NCBI RefSeq assembly: GCF_036013935.1 | Contig: NZ_CP107902.1 | Span: 6,047,001-6,111,000 of the forward strand | From: Streptomyces sp. NBC_00461 | GTDB taxonomy: Bacteria; Actinomycetota; Actinomycetes; Streptomycetales; Streptomycetaceae | DNA length: 64,000 nt | Reading direction: 5' to 3' | Shown here: piece by piece, positions 34,647 through 42,917 of the stretch | How positions within the stretch are numbered: position 1 is the stretch's first letter | How the letters are laid out: every line of letters starts with the position of its first letter | Notes under the pieces: model-generated | What the model was told of the DNA's origin: nothing | Databases searched by the model: none | What the model saw: only the letters and a program-made list of their open reading frames with translations | Program-made: the position numbers and the translations under genes

Positions 34647-35717
34647 TCACGCCACCCGGGTGGCGCCGGCGAACGGCATCTCGTCGATCGGCGCCAGCCG
34701 CACCGGCGCCGACGGATTCGGGGCGTGGATCATCTGGCCGTTGCCGACGTAGATGCCGACATGGCTGATGCCGGAGTAGAAGAACACGAGGTCGCCCGGG
34801 GCCAGTTCGGAGCGGGAGACACGCCTGCCCGAGCCGATCTGGGCGTAGGTCGTGCGGGGCAGGGAGATGCCCGCCGAGCGGTAGGCGGCCTGGACGAGGC
34901 CCGAGCAGTCGAAGGAGTCCGGGCCGGTCGCGCCCCACACATAGGGGCTGCCGAGTTTGGCGTAGGCGTACGAGACGGCGGCCGCGGCACGGGAGCCGGG
35001 CGCCTCGGCCGTCGCGGAACCGGGCGTTTCCAGGCCGACCCGGGTGCCCGGGCCGGACCGTGACGCGCGCGTGCCTGCGTCCTCGCCGAGGCCGAGCCGA
35101 GCGCGTTCCGCGGCCGGGACCCGAGCCAGCAGCCGCCGTGCCGCTGCCAGCTTCCCGGTGATCGTCTTCTTGTCCCGCTTCAGCTCCGCCTGCCGGGACT
35201 TGAGCGCGGTCAGCTCGATGCGCGCGGCCCCGCGCAGCTGCTCGATCTCCCGCAGCTGTTTCCGTACGCCCGCGACGGCCGCCGCCTGCCGGGTGCCCGC
35301 CCGGTCGGCGAACTCGGCTCCCTCGAGGTAGCGGTCCGGGTCGTTGGACAACGCGAGTTGCAGCGCCGGGTCGAGGCCGCCGTCGCGGTACTGCGCCGCG
35401 GCCATCGAACCCAGCGCGTCCCGCGCCGAGTTGAGCCTGTCCGTCTTGCGTGCCGCCTCGTCCCGCAGCGTCGACAGCCGTTGCTCGGCGGCGTCCGCCT
35501 TCTCCTTCGCCCCGTTGTACTTCTCGGTGACGGCCTCCGCCTCCTGGTACAGCTTGTCCGCCTTCGCCTTGACCTGCGCGGGAGTCAGCTCCGGTTCGGC
35601 GTGCCCGGTCCCGTCGAAGCCGGTCGCGGTCGCCGCACCCGCCAGGGCGATCGTGAACGCGGTCCGGGCCGAACTGCCGCTGAGCGAGCGCCGGCTGGGC
35701 TTGCGGTGCGCTGCCAC
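34647..35717 (-). CDS. NlpC/P60 peptidoglycan endopeptidase with coiled coil
   Basis: A 356-residue secreted hydrolase of the RipA-like class. A signal sequence (about 12-40, TAFTIALAGAATATGF) is followed by a coiled-coil region (about 45-200, KADKLYQEAEAVTEKYNGAKEKADAAEQRL). The C-terminal NlpC/P60 domain has the catalytic Cys in DSFDCSGLVQ, His in SHVGIYVG and third residue His in MIHAPNP. It should cleave within stem peptides of peptidoglycan. GTG 35717 (VAAHRKPSRRS) is chosen by comparison with the second NlpC gene; AAAGGA lies upstream. A long 5' region precedes it. Confidence 0.88.
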   Translation of the reverse strand: MAAHRKPSRRSLSGSSARTAFTIALAGAATATGFDGTGHAEPELTPAQVKAKADKLYQEAEAVTEKYNGAKEKADAAEQRLSTLRDEAARKTDRLNSARDALGSMAAAQYRDGGLDPALQLALSNDPDRYLEGAEFADRAGTRQAAAVAGVRKQLREIEQLRGAARIELTALKSRQAELKRDKKTITGKLAAARRLLARVPAAERARLGLGEDAGTRASRSGPGTRVGLETPGSATAEAPGSRAAAAVSYAYAKLGSPYVWGATGPDSFDCSGLVQAAYRSAGISLPRTTYAQIGSGRRVSRSELAPGDLVFFYSGISHVGIYVGNGQMIHAPNPSAPVRLAPIDEMPFAGATRVA

Positions 35718-36187
35718 GTGGACTGCACGTCCTTTCGTAGAACCGCCGTGTTCCGCCTTGTTCGTCCTGTCCGCTCTGTTCCGCCTTGTTCTGACTCGTT
35801 CCGAGCGGCTTACGCGTCCGGCGGCGGCCCGCACAGGGGGAACGGTCCGCCGCCGGACCTTCTCGGCGGTGGTGTCCGACTGCCGCCCCTGGCCCGGGCG
35901 GCGGTGGGGAGCCGGCCACCTGGTGGAGGACGCTAAACCTGACGGTGTCGGCTCGGTAACGCGATGTGCGGAAGTGCCGCGGGCGGATCGCCGGGTGACC
36001 GTATACGTCCGTGATCCGCAGCCCCTGCCGTCGACTTCACGCGGTGCGCTGACCGAAGTGACGGTTCTGGGGCCCCGGCAGATGGCGAGCTGCTATGAGC
36101 CGCCGCCCCGCATATATGCACGGTCCACGAGGTGAAGGGCGGGGCGGTGTCGGACGCCCCGTGAGCCCCTGTTTAAGCTCCGGCCTC
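35718..36187. other. 470-bp intergenic region with leader repeats
   Basis: Mostly 5' region of the minus-strand NlpC gene. On the plus strand GTTCCGCCTTGTTC occurs twice (35750-35763, 35778-35791) with a 28-bp period, and GGTCCG/CGGACC forms a hairpin at 35844-35859. A weak promoter (TTACCG, 17 bp, TTAGCG, minus strand, 35959-35931) would give a leader of about 205 nt. It lacks the ydaO riboswitch signature seen before the second NlpC gene. Confidence 0.45.
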
Positions 36188-36541
36188 ATGGACGTACTCA
36201 TCCATCTCTTCGTCGGCCTGCACATCATCGGCATCGCCGCGCTGCTCGGCGGCTTCCTCACCCAGATGAAGGCGATGGGGCAGGGCACGGCCCGCTTCGT
36301 CCCCGGCATGCTGCACGGGGCGCTGACGATGCTGGTCACCGGCGCGATCCTGGTCGGCCTCAACCAGGCCGACGGCCATCACGTCAACACCGTCAAGATC
36401 GGCCTGAAACTGGCCCTGCTGGTCGTGATCCTCGGCCTGGTCTATGTGAAGCGGGACGACGAGACGGTCGACAAGAGCATGTTCGGGGTGGTGGGCCTGC
36501 TCACCACGGCGAACATCTTCATCGCGGTGCTGTGGACCTGA
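36188..36541 (+). CDS. Small four-span integral membrane protein
   Basis: A 117-residue hydrophobic protein: LIHLFVGLHIIGIAALLGGFL, GALTMLVTGAILVGL, KLALLVVILGLVYV and FGVVGLLTTANIFIAVLW. No enzyme motif; the family is common in Streptomyces and uncharacterised. ATG 36188 follows the divergent NlpC leader region. Its last 23 bp overlap the end of the convergent transporter gene. Confidence 0.75.
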   Translation: MDVLIHLFVGLHIIGIAALLGGFLTQMKAMGQGTARFVPGMLHGALTMLVTGAILVGLNQADGHHVNTVKIGLKLALLVVILGLVYVKRDDETVDKSMFGVVGLLTTANIFIAVLWT

Positions 36542-37493
36542 TGCCGACGCGGGCCGAGGTGACGGCCCCCGCGGCGACGGCCACCCATGCCGCCACGGCG
36601 ATCCACAGCAGCACCTGCCCGGGCCCCTTGAGCCACGGGACGTCGAGGGCGGCGGAGGCGGACAGCACGGCCGCCGCCGTCATCCCGATCGGGAACACGG
36701 TCGCCCAGCGGCGCGCGTCGTAGCCGAGCCGCGGCCGGACCACCTCCGCGACCAGCAGTACGGCGCACCAGGCGATGTCGAGCACGAGCAGCGCGACGGT
36801 GACGGCGCGCAGGACGCCGCGGTCGTCGTCGTTCCACAGGTACAGGCGTGCGCTGTCCGCGGTGAGAAGCCTCGATCCGGCGAGCGCCGAGATGGCGAGC
36901 GCACCGCCCGCCACCCAGTGGTCCCCGTGGCCCTGAGTGAGCTGCCGCAGGTCGAAGCGGGTCAGCGCGAAGCCGTAGAGCACGAGCCCGAGCCAGAACA
37001 GCACGAGTGCCGCGTGCGCGAGCCATGCCGTCGTCTCGGCTGCGGCGAGCGTGGCGCCGAGCACCGCGAGCCCTTGTGTGGCCACGCAACACAGGAACAC
37101 CGAGCCCGGCATGCGATGCCACCAGTGCCGTACGACGTCGACGAGCAGCACGGGCCACAGCACGGTCGCCAGCGCGAGCAGGGCCTCGGCGAGGGCCTGC
37201 CATCCGAGGGCGGAGAACCGGGTCCCGAGGACGGCGGTCGCCGCGACGGCGGTGAGCGAGTCCGGTGTCCGCGCCTCCGCCAGCCACTTCTCCCGGTCCC
37301 GCACCAGACGCACGGCGAAGTCCGCGGCCATCCCCACCCAGGCGACACAGGCCAGGACCAGGGCGATCCGCGACACCACCTCGTACCCCGTCAGATGCAG
37401 CCCGACCGACACGATGCCGGTCGCCATCACGGCGGCCCCGGCCGCCGGCGGACGCTGCGCCCACCAGGCGCGGAAAGCGGAGGAGGCGGACAT
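36519..37493 (-). CDS. TDT/SLAC1-family membrane transporter
   Basis: A 324-residue protein with about ten hydrophobic spans, beginning PPAAGAAVMATGIVSVGLHLTG. That MATGIVS block is typical of the tellurite-resistance/dicarboxylate and SLAC1 anion-channel superfamily. The substrate (anion, dicarboxylate or sulfite) cannot be assigned. ATG 37493 (MSASSAFRAWW) is preferred to upstream extensions. The 3' end overlaps the convergent small membrane gene. Confidence 0.72.
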   Translation of the reverse strand: MSASSAFRAWWAQRPPAAGAAVMATGIVSVGLHLTGYEVVSRIALVLACVAWVGMAADFAVRLVRDREKWLAEARTPDSLTAVAATAVLGTRFSALGWQALAEALLALATVLWPVLLVDVVRHWWHRMPGSVFLCCVATQGLAVLGATLAAAETTAWLAHAALVLFWLGLVLYGFALTRFDLRQLTQGHGDHWVAGGALAISALAGSRLLTADSARLYLWNDDDRGVLRAVTVALLVLDIAWCAVLLVAEVVRPRLGYDARRWATVFPIGMTAAAVLSASAALDVPWLKGPGQVLLWIAVAAWVAVAAGAVTSARVGIRSTAPR

Positions 37494-37530
37494 GGGGCCG
37501 AGCCTAGGGAGCCCTGCCGCCCCGGGGGCG

Positions 37531-37580
37531 CGGGGCACGCGCGCGTGGGTCCAAAAACACCTGCACGCGCGCGTGCCCCG
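37531..37580 (-). terminator. Long GC-rich inverted repeat, terminator of NlpC gene
   Basis: A perfect 17-bp inverted repeat (CGGGGCACGCGCGCGTG and its complement) with a 16-nt loop. It lies between the end of the second NlpC gene and the transporter start on the same strand. Each arm also contains the self-palindrome CACGCGCGCGTG. Confidence 0.75.
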
Positions 37581-37592
37581 CTCCCGGGTGCC

Positions 37593-38747
37593 TCAGGCCG
37601 GCCGCACCACGCTGTGGATGATCGATTCGCCGCCGTAGTAGACCGACTCCTCGCGGACGTACGCACCGGGCTTCGGGGCGTGGATCATCATGCCGTTGCC
37701 GATGTAGATGCCGACGTGGCTGATGTCGTCGTAGAAGAAGATCAGGTCGCCCGGCTGTGCGTCGGCCAGGGGGACGGTGGTGCCGGCGTTCACCTGGTCG
37801 TAGGTGGTGCGCGGGAGGCTGACGCCGGCGGCCTTCCAGGCGGCCTGGGTGAGGCCGGAGCAGTCGTAGGAGCCGGGGCCGGTGGCGCCCCAGACGTACG
37901 GCTTGCCGATCTGCGCACGGGCGAAGGCGAGCGTCTTCTCGGCCTTCGTGGCGTACGAGGAGCCGGTGCCGGAGGTGCTGCCCGAGTCCGCGGAGGAACC
38001 GCTCCCGCCGGCCGAGGCCTCCTCCTTGGCCTTCTGCTCGGCCGCCTGTCGCTCGGCCAGCTCCGCCGCCTTGCGCGCGGCCTCCTGCTCCTTCTTCCGC
38101 TGGATCGCCGCGAGACGCGCCTTCTCCTCGGCGGTCAGCTTCGACAGCAGCTCGCGCGCGCCGGAGAGCTTCGCCTGCACCGTGGACTTGGCCGTCTGCA
38201 GGTCGCTCTGTGTCTCGGTGAGCGTCTGAAGGCTCTTGGAGGCCTCCTGCCGCTTCTTCATCGTCGCGGACTGCTCGGTGAAGTAGTCGTCGACCGCGCT
38301 CTTCTGGCGGGAGGTCAGCCGGCCCATCAGCTGCGTCTGGTCGAAGTAGTCCTGCGGCGAGTCGGCGAGCAGGAAGGTCGCCGTGTCGGGTGCGGCTGCG
38401 CCGGTCCGGTACTGGGCGGCGGCGTAGGAACCGAGTTCCTCCCGCTCCGCGTTGAGCTTCTGGGCGCGCTGGGCGACATCGTCGAGGAGGGTGTCGACGC
38501 GCTTGCGCTGCGTCGTGGTCTTCTCTTTGGCCGCGTTGTACTTCTCGGTGGCCGACTCCGCCTGGCGGTAGAGGTCGTCGACCTTCTTCTCGACCTCCTC
38601 GAGACTGGGCTGCCCGTCGGTGGCGGGGGCGGCATTGGCCGACTGGGACAGCAGGGCCACGGAGGTGAGGGCGGCCGTGGCGAGAGCGGGGGTGCGTATG
38701 CCTGCTACGCGCGTTACAGCGGGGCGTGACTTACGGTGCGACGCCAA
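37593..38747 (-). CDS. NlpC/P60 peptidoglycan endopeptidase under riboswitch control
   Basis: A 384-residue secreted hydrolase. The signal peptide (about 1-40) ends QSANAAPA. A long coiled-coil (about 48-245) includes TAEEKARLAAIQRKKEQEAARKA. A Ser/Gly linker leads to the NlpC/P60 domain with Cys in GSYDCSGLTQ, His in SHVGIYIG and HAPKPG. The likely role is peptide cross-link cleavage during growth or germination. The start is TTG 38747, an unusual codon, chosen because AAGGAG lies 9 bases upstream and MASHRK matches the family N-terminus. Directly upstream is a ydaO-type riboswitch, so c-di-AMP probably controls it. Confidence 0.9.
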   Translation of the reverse strand: MASHRKSRPAVTRVAGIRTPALATAALTSVALLSQSANAAPATDGQPSLEEVEKKVDDLYRQAESATEKYNAAKEKTTTQRKRVDTLLDDVAQRAQKLNAEREELGSYAAAQYRTGAAAPDTATFLLADSPQDYFDQTQLMGRLTSRQKSAVDDYFTEQSATMKKRQEASKSLQTLTETQSDLQTAKSTVQAKLSGARELLSKLTAEEKARLAAIQRKKEQEAARKAAELAERQAAEQKAKEEASAGGSGSSADSGSTSGTGSSYATKAEKTLAFARAQIGKPYVWGATGPGSYDCSGLTQAAWKAAGVSLPRTTYDQVNAGTTVPLADAQPGDLIFFYDDISHVGIYIGNGMMIHAPKPGAYVREESVYYGGESIIHSVVRPA

Positions 38748-38769
38748 GGGAGGCGACTCCTTCCACGTT

Positions 38770-38916
38770 CCGCCTACCGAGTTAGCTGTCGGGTTCGGGC
38801 GGGTGGTTCGGAAGGGTTGCCCTATGGTCCGCCCCCGGATGGGAGTCGGACCGATTCACCCCGGGATCGGTGGGTCCCCGGCTCCGGATGCGCGGCGGCA
38901 CACCGGACTCGGCGGA
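38770..38916 (-). ncRNA. ydaO-yuaA (c-di-AMP) riboswitch
   Basis: On the minus strand the conserved blocks of the ydaO aptamer occur in order: CCGCCGAGTCCGG, GGAGCCGGGGACCCA, GGGGTGAATC, TAGGGCAACCC, CCCGAACCCGACAGC, and TAACTCGGTAGGCGG. The first and last blocks pair to form P1. The aptamer ends 22 nt before the TTG start and just ahead of the AAGGAG site. Riboswitches of this class bind c-di-AMP and commonly sit before wall-hydrolase genes in actinobacteria, usually turning them off. Confidence 0.88.
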
Positions 38917-39186
38917 GGCTGCGCGGCCCGGCGACGTTCGCCGGTGGGTGTCGTGCGGCCTGCTCGGAACGGTAGCCAACTCGTGTGGCCCGTGTGAAGG
39001 TTGATGTTCGATATGCCCGATACGTTTTCGTGACCTTGGGTCAGGACGTCGCGCAACGTGGTCCTTACGGAATGATCTGCGTAGATTTATACGTATTTTG
39101 ACCGGGCTGGCGGCATGCGCCCGCTTCCTGGCGCTAACTTCCAGCCAGCCGCGGTCAGATGCCGCGGCGGGTGAGGGGGTACGACC

Positions 39187-40290
39187 ATGACAAAGCGTGC
39201 AGCACTCGTCATCGGCACATCGGCACATCGGCACATCGGCGCATCGGTCGCCCTGGCCGCCACCGCGGGCATCGCACCCGCGAGCGCCTCCGGCGGGCAC
39301 TTTGACGGCAAGCCGGTGATCCGCGTGATCGCCAAGGGCCTCGACCATCCGCGCCGGCTCTCCTACGACCACGGCCGTCTGTACGTCGCCGAGGCCGGCC
39401 GCGGCGGAAAGAAGTGCCTCGGCGAGGGACCCGAGGGCCCTACCTGCATCGGCCTGACGGCGGCGGTCAGCAAGGTCTTCCGGGAGGGGGACGCCTGGAA
39501 GCACCACCGCCTGGTCGACGGCCCGTCCTCGGCCGGTGCGCCCGACGGCGGCTTCGCGGTCGGCCTGAACGGCGTCTCGGCCCGCCACGGCAGTGTCTGG
39601 GGTGTGGAGACCCGGGCCCCGCCGGAGGCCGGTGTGCCCACTGCCCCGCCCTGGAACAAGCTCGGCAAGCTGCTGTCGATCGACCGTGGCAGGGCGAGGA
39701 TCGCCGCCGACATCTCCGCCGTGGAACTGAAGTACAACCCGCACAAGACGGCCGTCGACTCCAACCCGTACGCCGTCCCGGCCCTCCCCGACGGCCGCGG
39801 GATCGTCGCGGACGCGGCCGGCAACGACCTGATCGTGGTGTCCAGGAGCGGCAGGGCCCGCCAGTTCACGGTCTTCAGGGACCACGACAAGCACGAGGCC
39901 GTCCCCGCCTCCCTGGCCCTCGGCCCGGACGGCAACCTCTACGTCGGCGAGCTGAACGGCGAGCCCGCGAAGCCCACCGCGCGCGCGTGGCAGGTCGACC
40001 CTTGGAGCGGAAAGATCCTCGGCTGGAAGCCCGGCTTCGGCGCGATCACGGGCATCGGTTTCAACAAACGGGGCGACCTGTACGTCAGCCGGCTCTTCGC
40101 CGGAGTCGTGACCAAGGTCTCGGGCGCCAGGCGTACGGACGTGAAGGTGCCCTTCCCGGCAGGCGTGGCCGTCGACCCGCGGGGCGGCACGGTCTACGTC
40201 TCGGCCTGGTCGGTCGCGGACCGTGACGGCACGGTCCTGGAGGGCAGGAAGACGCAGGGCGGCCAGATCTGGAAGATCCGCGGCTTCTGA
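39187..40290 (+). CDS. Secreted ScyD/ScyE-type beta-propeller protein
   Basis: A 367-residue exported protein. The signal peptide (about 1-36) ends PASASG but its hydrophobic core is broken by TSAHRHIG, encoded by an 8-bp tandem repeat. The mature part has propeller-like strands: HPRRLSYDHGRLYVAEAG, LALGPDGNLYVGEL, GIGFNKRGDLYVSRL and GVAVDPRGGTVYVSAW. This matches the ScyD/ScyE family of Streptomyces, whose biochemical role is unknown. ATG 39187 follows GAGGGGG. Divergent from the riboswitch-controlled NlpC gene. Confidence 0.8.
   Translation: MTKRAALVIGTSAHRHIGASVALAATAGIAPASASGGHFDGKPVIRVIAKGLDHPRRLSYDHGRLYVAEAGRGGKKCLGEGPEGPTCIGLTAAVSKVFREGDAWKHHRLVDGPSSAGAPDGGFAVGLNGVSARHGSVWGVETRAPPEAGVPTAPPWNKLGKLLSIDRGRARIAADISAVELKYNPHKTAVDSNPYAVPALPDGRGIVADAAGNDLIVVSRSGRARQFTVFRDHDKHEAVPASLALGPDGNLYVGELNGEPAKPTARAWQVDPWSGKILGWKPGFGAITGIGFNKRGDLYVSRLFAGVVTKVSGARRTDVKVPFPAGVAVDPRGGTVYVSAWSVADRDGTVLEGRKTQGGQIWKIRGF
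39211..39247 (+). repeat. 8-bp tandem repeat in signal-peptide codons
   Basis: Three perfect copies of ATCGGCAC, one ATCGGCGC and a partial ATCGG. The unit is not a multiple of three, so loss or gain of one copy shifts the reading frame near codon 10 of the ScyD-type gene. Confidence 0.9.
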
Positions 40291-40344
40291 GACCGAGGCC
40301 CACGAGACCCCCGATTCGGCGGAAGTTCTCGGGGCGGCGGCGGG

Positions 40345-40367
40345 CTGTCAGTGGGGCACCCTAGACT
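40345..40367 (+). promoter_or_regulatory. RecA-independent DNA-damage (PafBC-type) promoter of pcrA
   Basis: CTGTCAGTGG, a 7-bp spacer and TAGACT match the Streptomyces recA-type damage promoter (TTGTCAGTGGC-N6-TAGggT) with one mismatch in the upstream block. The pcrA ATG lies 9 bp beyond the -10, so the message is nearly leaderless. Confidence 0.75.
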
Positions 40368-40376
40368 CGGAAGGCG

Positions 40377-42869
40377 ATGAGCAGCCTCTTTGACGACAGC
40401 TTCCTGGCGGATCTCAAGGCCCCCCGCGGCCACGAGGAAGAATCCCCGCCGCCGCCCGAGGACGATCACCTGCCGGAGCCCGTTCCGGACGATCTGTTCG
40501 GCGGGAAGTTCGACGCGCCCCCGGACCGGGACGCCTACTACCGCGACGGCGCCCCGCGCCCGGCGATCGACGCCGCCGCACTCCTGGACGGGCTGAACGA
40601 GAACCAGCGCGCGGCCGTCGTCCACTCAGGCACCCCGCTGCTCATCGTGGCGGGCGCCGGCTCCGGCAAGACCCGCGTCCTCACCCACCGCATCGCCCAC
40701 CTCCTGGGCGAGCGGAACGTGCACCCGGGCCAGATCCTCGCGATCACCTTCACCAACAAGGCCGCGGGCGAGATGAAGGAGCGCGTCGAGCAGCTCGTCG
40801 GCCCGCGCGCCAACGCGATGTGGGTGATGACCTTCCACAGCGCGTGCGTGCGCATCCTGCGCAGGGAGTCGAAGAAGCTCGGCTTCACCTCCTCCTTCTC
40901 GATCTACGACGCCGCCGACAGCAAGCGCCTGATGGCCCTGGTCTGCCGCGACCTGGACCTCGACCCCAAGCGCTATCCGCCGAAGTCCTTCAGCGCCAAG
41001 ATCTCGAACCTGAAGAACGAGCTGATCGACGAGGAGGACTTCGCCGCCCAGGCCACGGACGGTTTCGAGAAGACCCTCGCCCAGGCCTACGCCATGTACC
41101 AGTCGCGGCTGCGCGAGGCGAACGCCCTCGACTTCGACGACCTGATCATGACGACGGTCAACCTGCTGCGCGCCTTCCCGGACGTCGCCGAGCACTACCG
41201 CCGCCGCTTCCGCCACGTCCTGGTCGACGAGTACCAGGACACCAACCACGCCCAGTACGCGCTCGTACGGGAACTCGTGGGCACCGCGCAGCGCGCCGAC
41301 GAAGCTGACGTACCGCCCAACGAGTACGACCTCCCACCCGCCGAACTGTGTGTCGTGGGCGACGCCGACCAGTCGATCTACGCCTTCCGCGGCGCGACGA
41401 TCCGCAACATCCTCCAGTTCGAGGAGGACTACCCGGACGCGACGACGATCCTCCTGGAGCAGAACTACCGCTCCACGCAGACGATCCTCTCCGCGGCCAA
41501 CGCGGTCATCGAGCGCAACGAGTCGCGCCGCCCCAAGAACCTGTGGACCAACGCGGGCGCGGGCGCGCGCATCACCGGCTACGTCGCCGACACCGAGCAC
41601 GACGAGGCCCAGTTCGTCGCCGACGAGATAGACCGCCTCACGGACGCGGGCGACGCGAAGGCGGGCGACGTCGCCCTCTTCTACCGCACGAACGCCCAGT
41701 CCCGCGTCTTCGAAGAGGTCTTCATCCGCGTCGGCCTGCCCTACAAGGTCGTCGGCGGCGTCCGCTTCTACGAGCGCAAGGAGGTCCGGGACGTCCTGGC
41801 CTACCTGCGGGTGCTGGCCAACCCGGAGGACTCGGTGCCGCTGCGCCGGATCCTGAACGTGCCCAAGCGCGGCATCGGCGACCGCGCGGAGGCCATGATC
41901 GACGCCCTGTCCCAGCGCGAGAAGATCAGCTTCCCGCAGGCGCTCAAGCGCGTCGACGAGGCGTACGGCATGGCCGCCCGGTCGGCGAACGCCGTCAAGA
42001 AGTTCAACACGCTGATGGAGGATCTCCGGACGATCGTCGAGTCGGGCGTCGGCCCGGCGACCGTCCTGGAGGCGATCCTCGAACGGACCGGCTATCTCGC
42101 CGAGTTGCAGGCCTCCACTGACCCGCAGGACGAGACCCGGATCGAGAACCTCCAGGAACTCGCCGCCGTGGCCCTGGAGTTCGAGCAGGAGTCCGGCGAG
42201 GGCGAGGAGCCCGGCTCGCTCGCCGGCTTCCTGGAGCGCGTCGCGCTGGTCGCCGACTCGGACCAGATTCCGGACGAGGACGAGGACGGCTCCGGGGTCA
42301 TCACGTTGATGACCCTGCACACCGCCAAGGGCCTTGAGTTCCCGGTCGTCTTCCTCACCGGCATGGAGGACGGCGTCTTCCCGCACATGCGCGCCCTCGG
42401 TCAGACGAAGGAGCTGGAGGAGGAGCGGCGGCTCGCGTACGTGGGCATCACGCGCGCGCGTGAACGGCTGTATCTGACGCGGTCGTCCCTGCGCAGCGCA
42501 TGGGGCCAGCCCTCGTACAACCCGCCCTCGCGGTTCCTGGAGGAGATTCCGGCGCAGCATGTCGACTGGAAGCGGACGGGCGCCACGGCACCGGTCGCCT
42601 CCGGCCCGGTATCCGGAGTGGCGGCCTCGCTGTCATCCTCCCGCTCACGCTCGTCGGCATCGGGCGCGTCCGGCTTCGCCACCCGCCGGGCCTCCGACAA
42701 ACCGGTGGTCTCGCTGGCGGTCGGCGACCGGGTCACCCATGACCAGTTCGGACTCGGCACGGTCGTGGCGGTGAAGGGCACGGGCGGGAACGCGGAGGCG
42801 ACGGTCGACTTCGGCGAGGCCAAGCCGAAGCGGCTGCTGCTGCGGTACGCGCCGGTGGAGAAGCTGTAG
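40377..42869 (+). CDS. pcrA: UvrD/Rep-family DNA helicase PcrA
   Basis: An 830-residue superfamily 1A 3'-5' helicase for replication restart and nucleotide excision repair. After an acidic N-terminal tail, the Q motif LNENQRAAV, Walker A AGAGSGKT (about 91-98), Walker B DEYQDT (about 284-289), GDADQSIYAFRGA, QNYRS and the C-terminal VGITRARERLYL are all present. The last about 60 residues (GDRVTHDQFGLGTVVAVKG) are a Tudor-like domain that binds RNA polymerase in PcrA/UvrD proteins. ATG 40377 sits just downstream of a DNA-damage promoter. Length is typical for actinobacterial UvrD1. Confidence 0.95.
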   Translation: MSSLFDDSFLADLKAPRGHEEESPPPPEDDHLPEPVPDDLFGGKFDAPPDRDAYYRDGAPRPAIDAAALLDGLNENQRAAVVHSGTPLLIVAGAGSGKTRVLTHRIAHLLGERNVHPGQILAITFTNKAAGEMKERVEQLVGPRANAMWVMTFHSACVRILRRESKKLGFTSSFSIYDAADSKRLMALVCRDLDLDPKRYPPKSFSAKISNLKNELIDEEDFAAQATDGFEKTLAQAYAMYQSRLREANALDFDDLIMTTVNLLRAFPDVAEHYRRRFRHVLVDEYQDTNHAQYALVRELVGTAQRADEADVPPNEYDLPPAELCVVGDADQSIYAFRGATIRNILQFEEDYPDATTILLEQNYRSTQTILSAANAVIERNESRRPKNLWTNAGAGARITGYVADTEHDEAQFVADEIDRLTDAGDAKAGDVALFYRTNAQSRVFEEVFIRVGLPYKVVGGVRFYERKEVRDVLAYLRVLANPEDSVPLRRILNVPKRGIGDRAEAMIDALSQREKISFPQALKRVDEAYGMAARSANAVKKFNTLMEDLRTIVESGVGPATVLEAILERTGYLAELQASTDPQDETRIENLQELAAVALEFEQESGEGEEPGSLAGFLERVALVADSDQIPDEDEDGSGVITLMTLHTAKGLEFPVVFLTGMEDGVFPHMRALGQTKELEEERRLAYVGITRARERLYLTRSSLRSAWGQPSYNPPSRFLEEIPAQHVDWKRTGATAPVASGPVSGVAASLSSSRSRSSASGASGFATRRASDKPVVSLAVGDRVTHDQFGLGTVVAVKGTGGNAEATVDFGEAKPKRLLLRYAPVEKL

Positions 42870-42880
42870 GAACAACGGGC

Positions 42881-42913
42881 GTGGGACCTGGGGGCGTGGT
42901 CCTCGGGTCCCAC
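42881..42913 (+). terminator. Hairpin between convergent pcrA and M23 genes
   Basis: GTGGGACC / GGTCCCAC with an internal loop that can pair further (GGACC/GGTCC). Located 11 bp after pcrA and 4 bp beyond the M23 gene end, so it may serve both. Confidence 0.6.
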
Positions 42914-42917
42914 GGTC

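Noticed and set aside
39211..39247. CRISPR-like array
   Set aside because: Units are 8 bp with no spacers.
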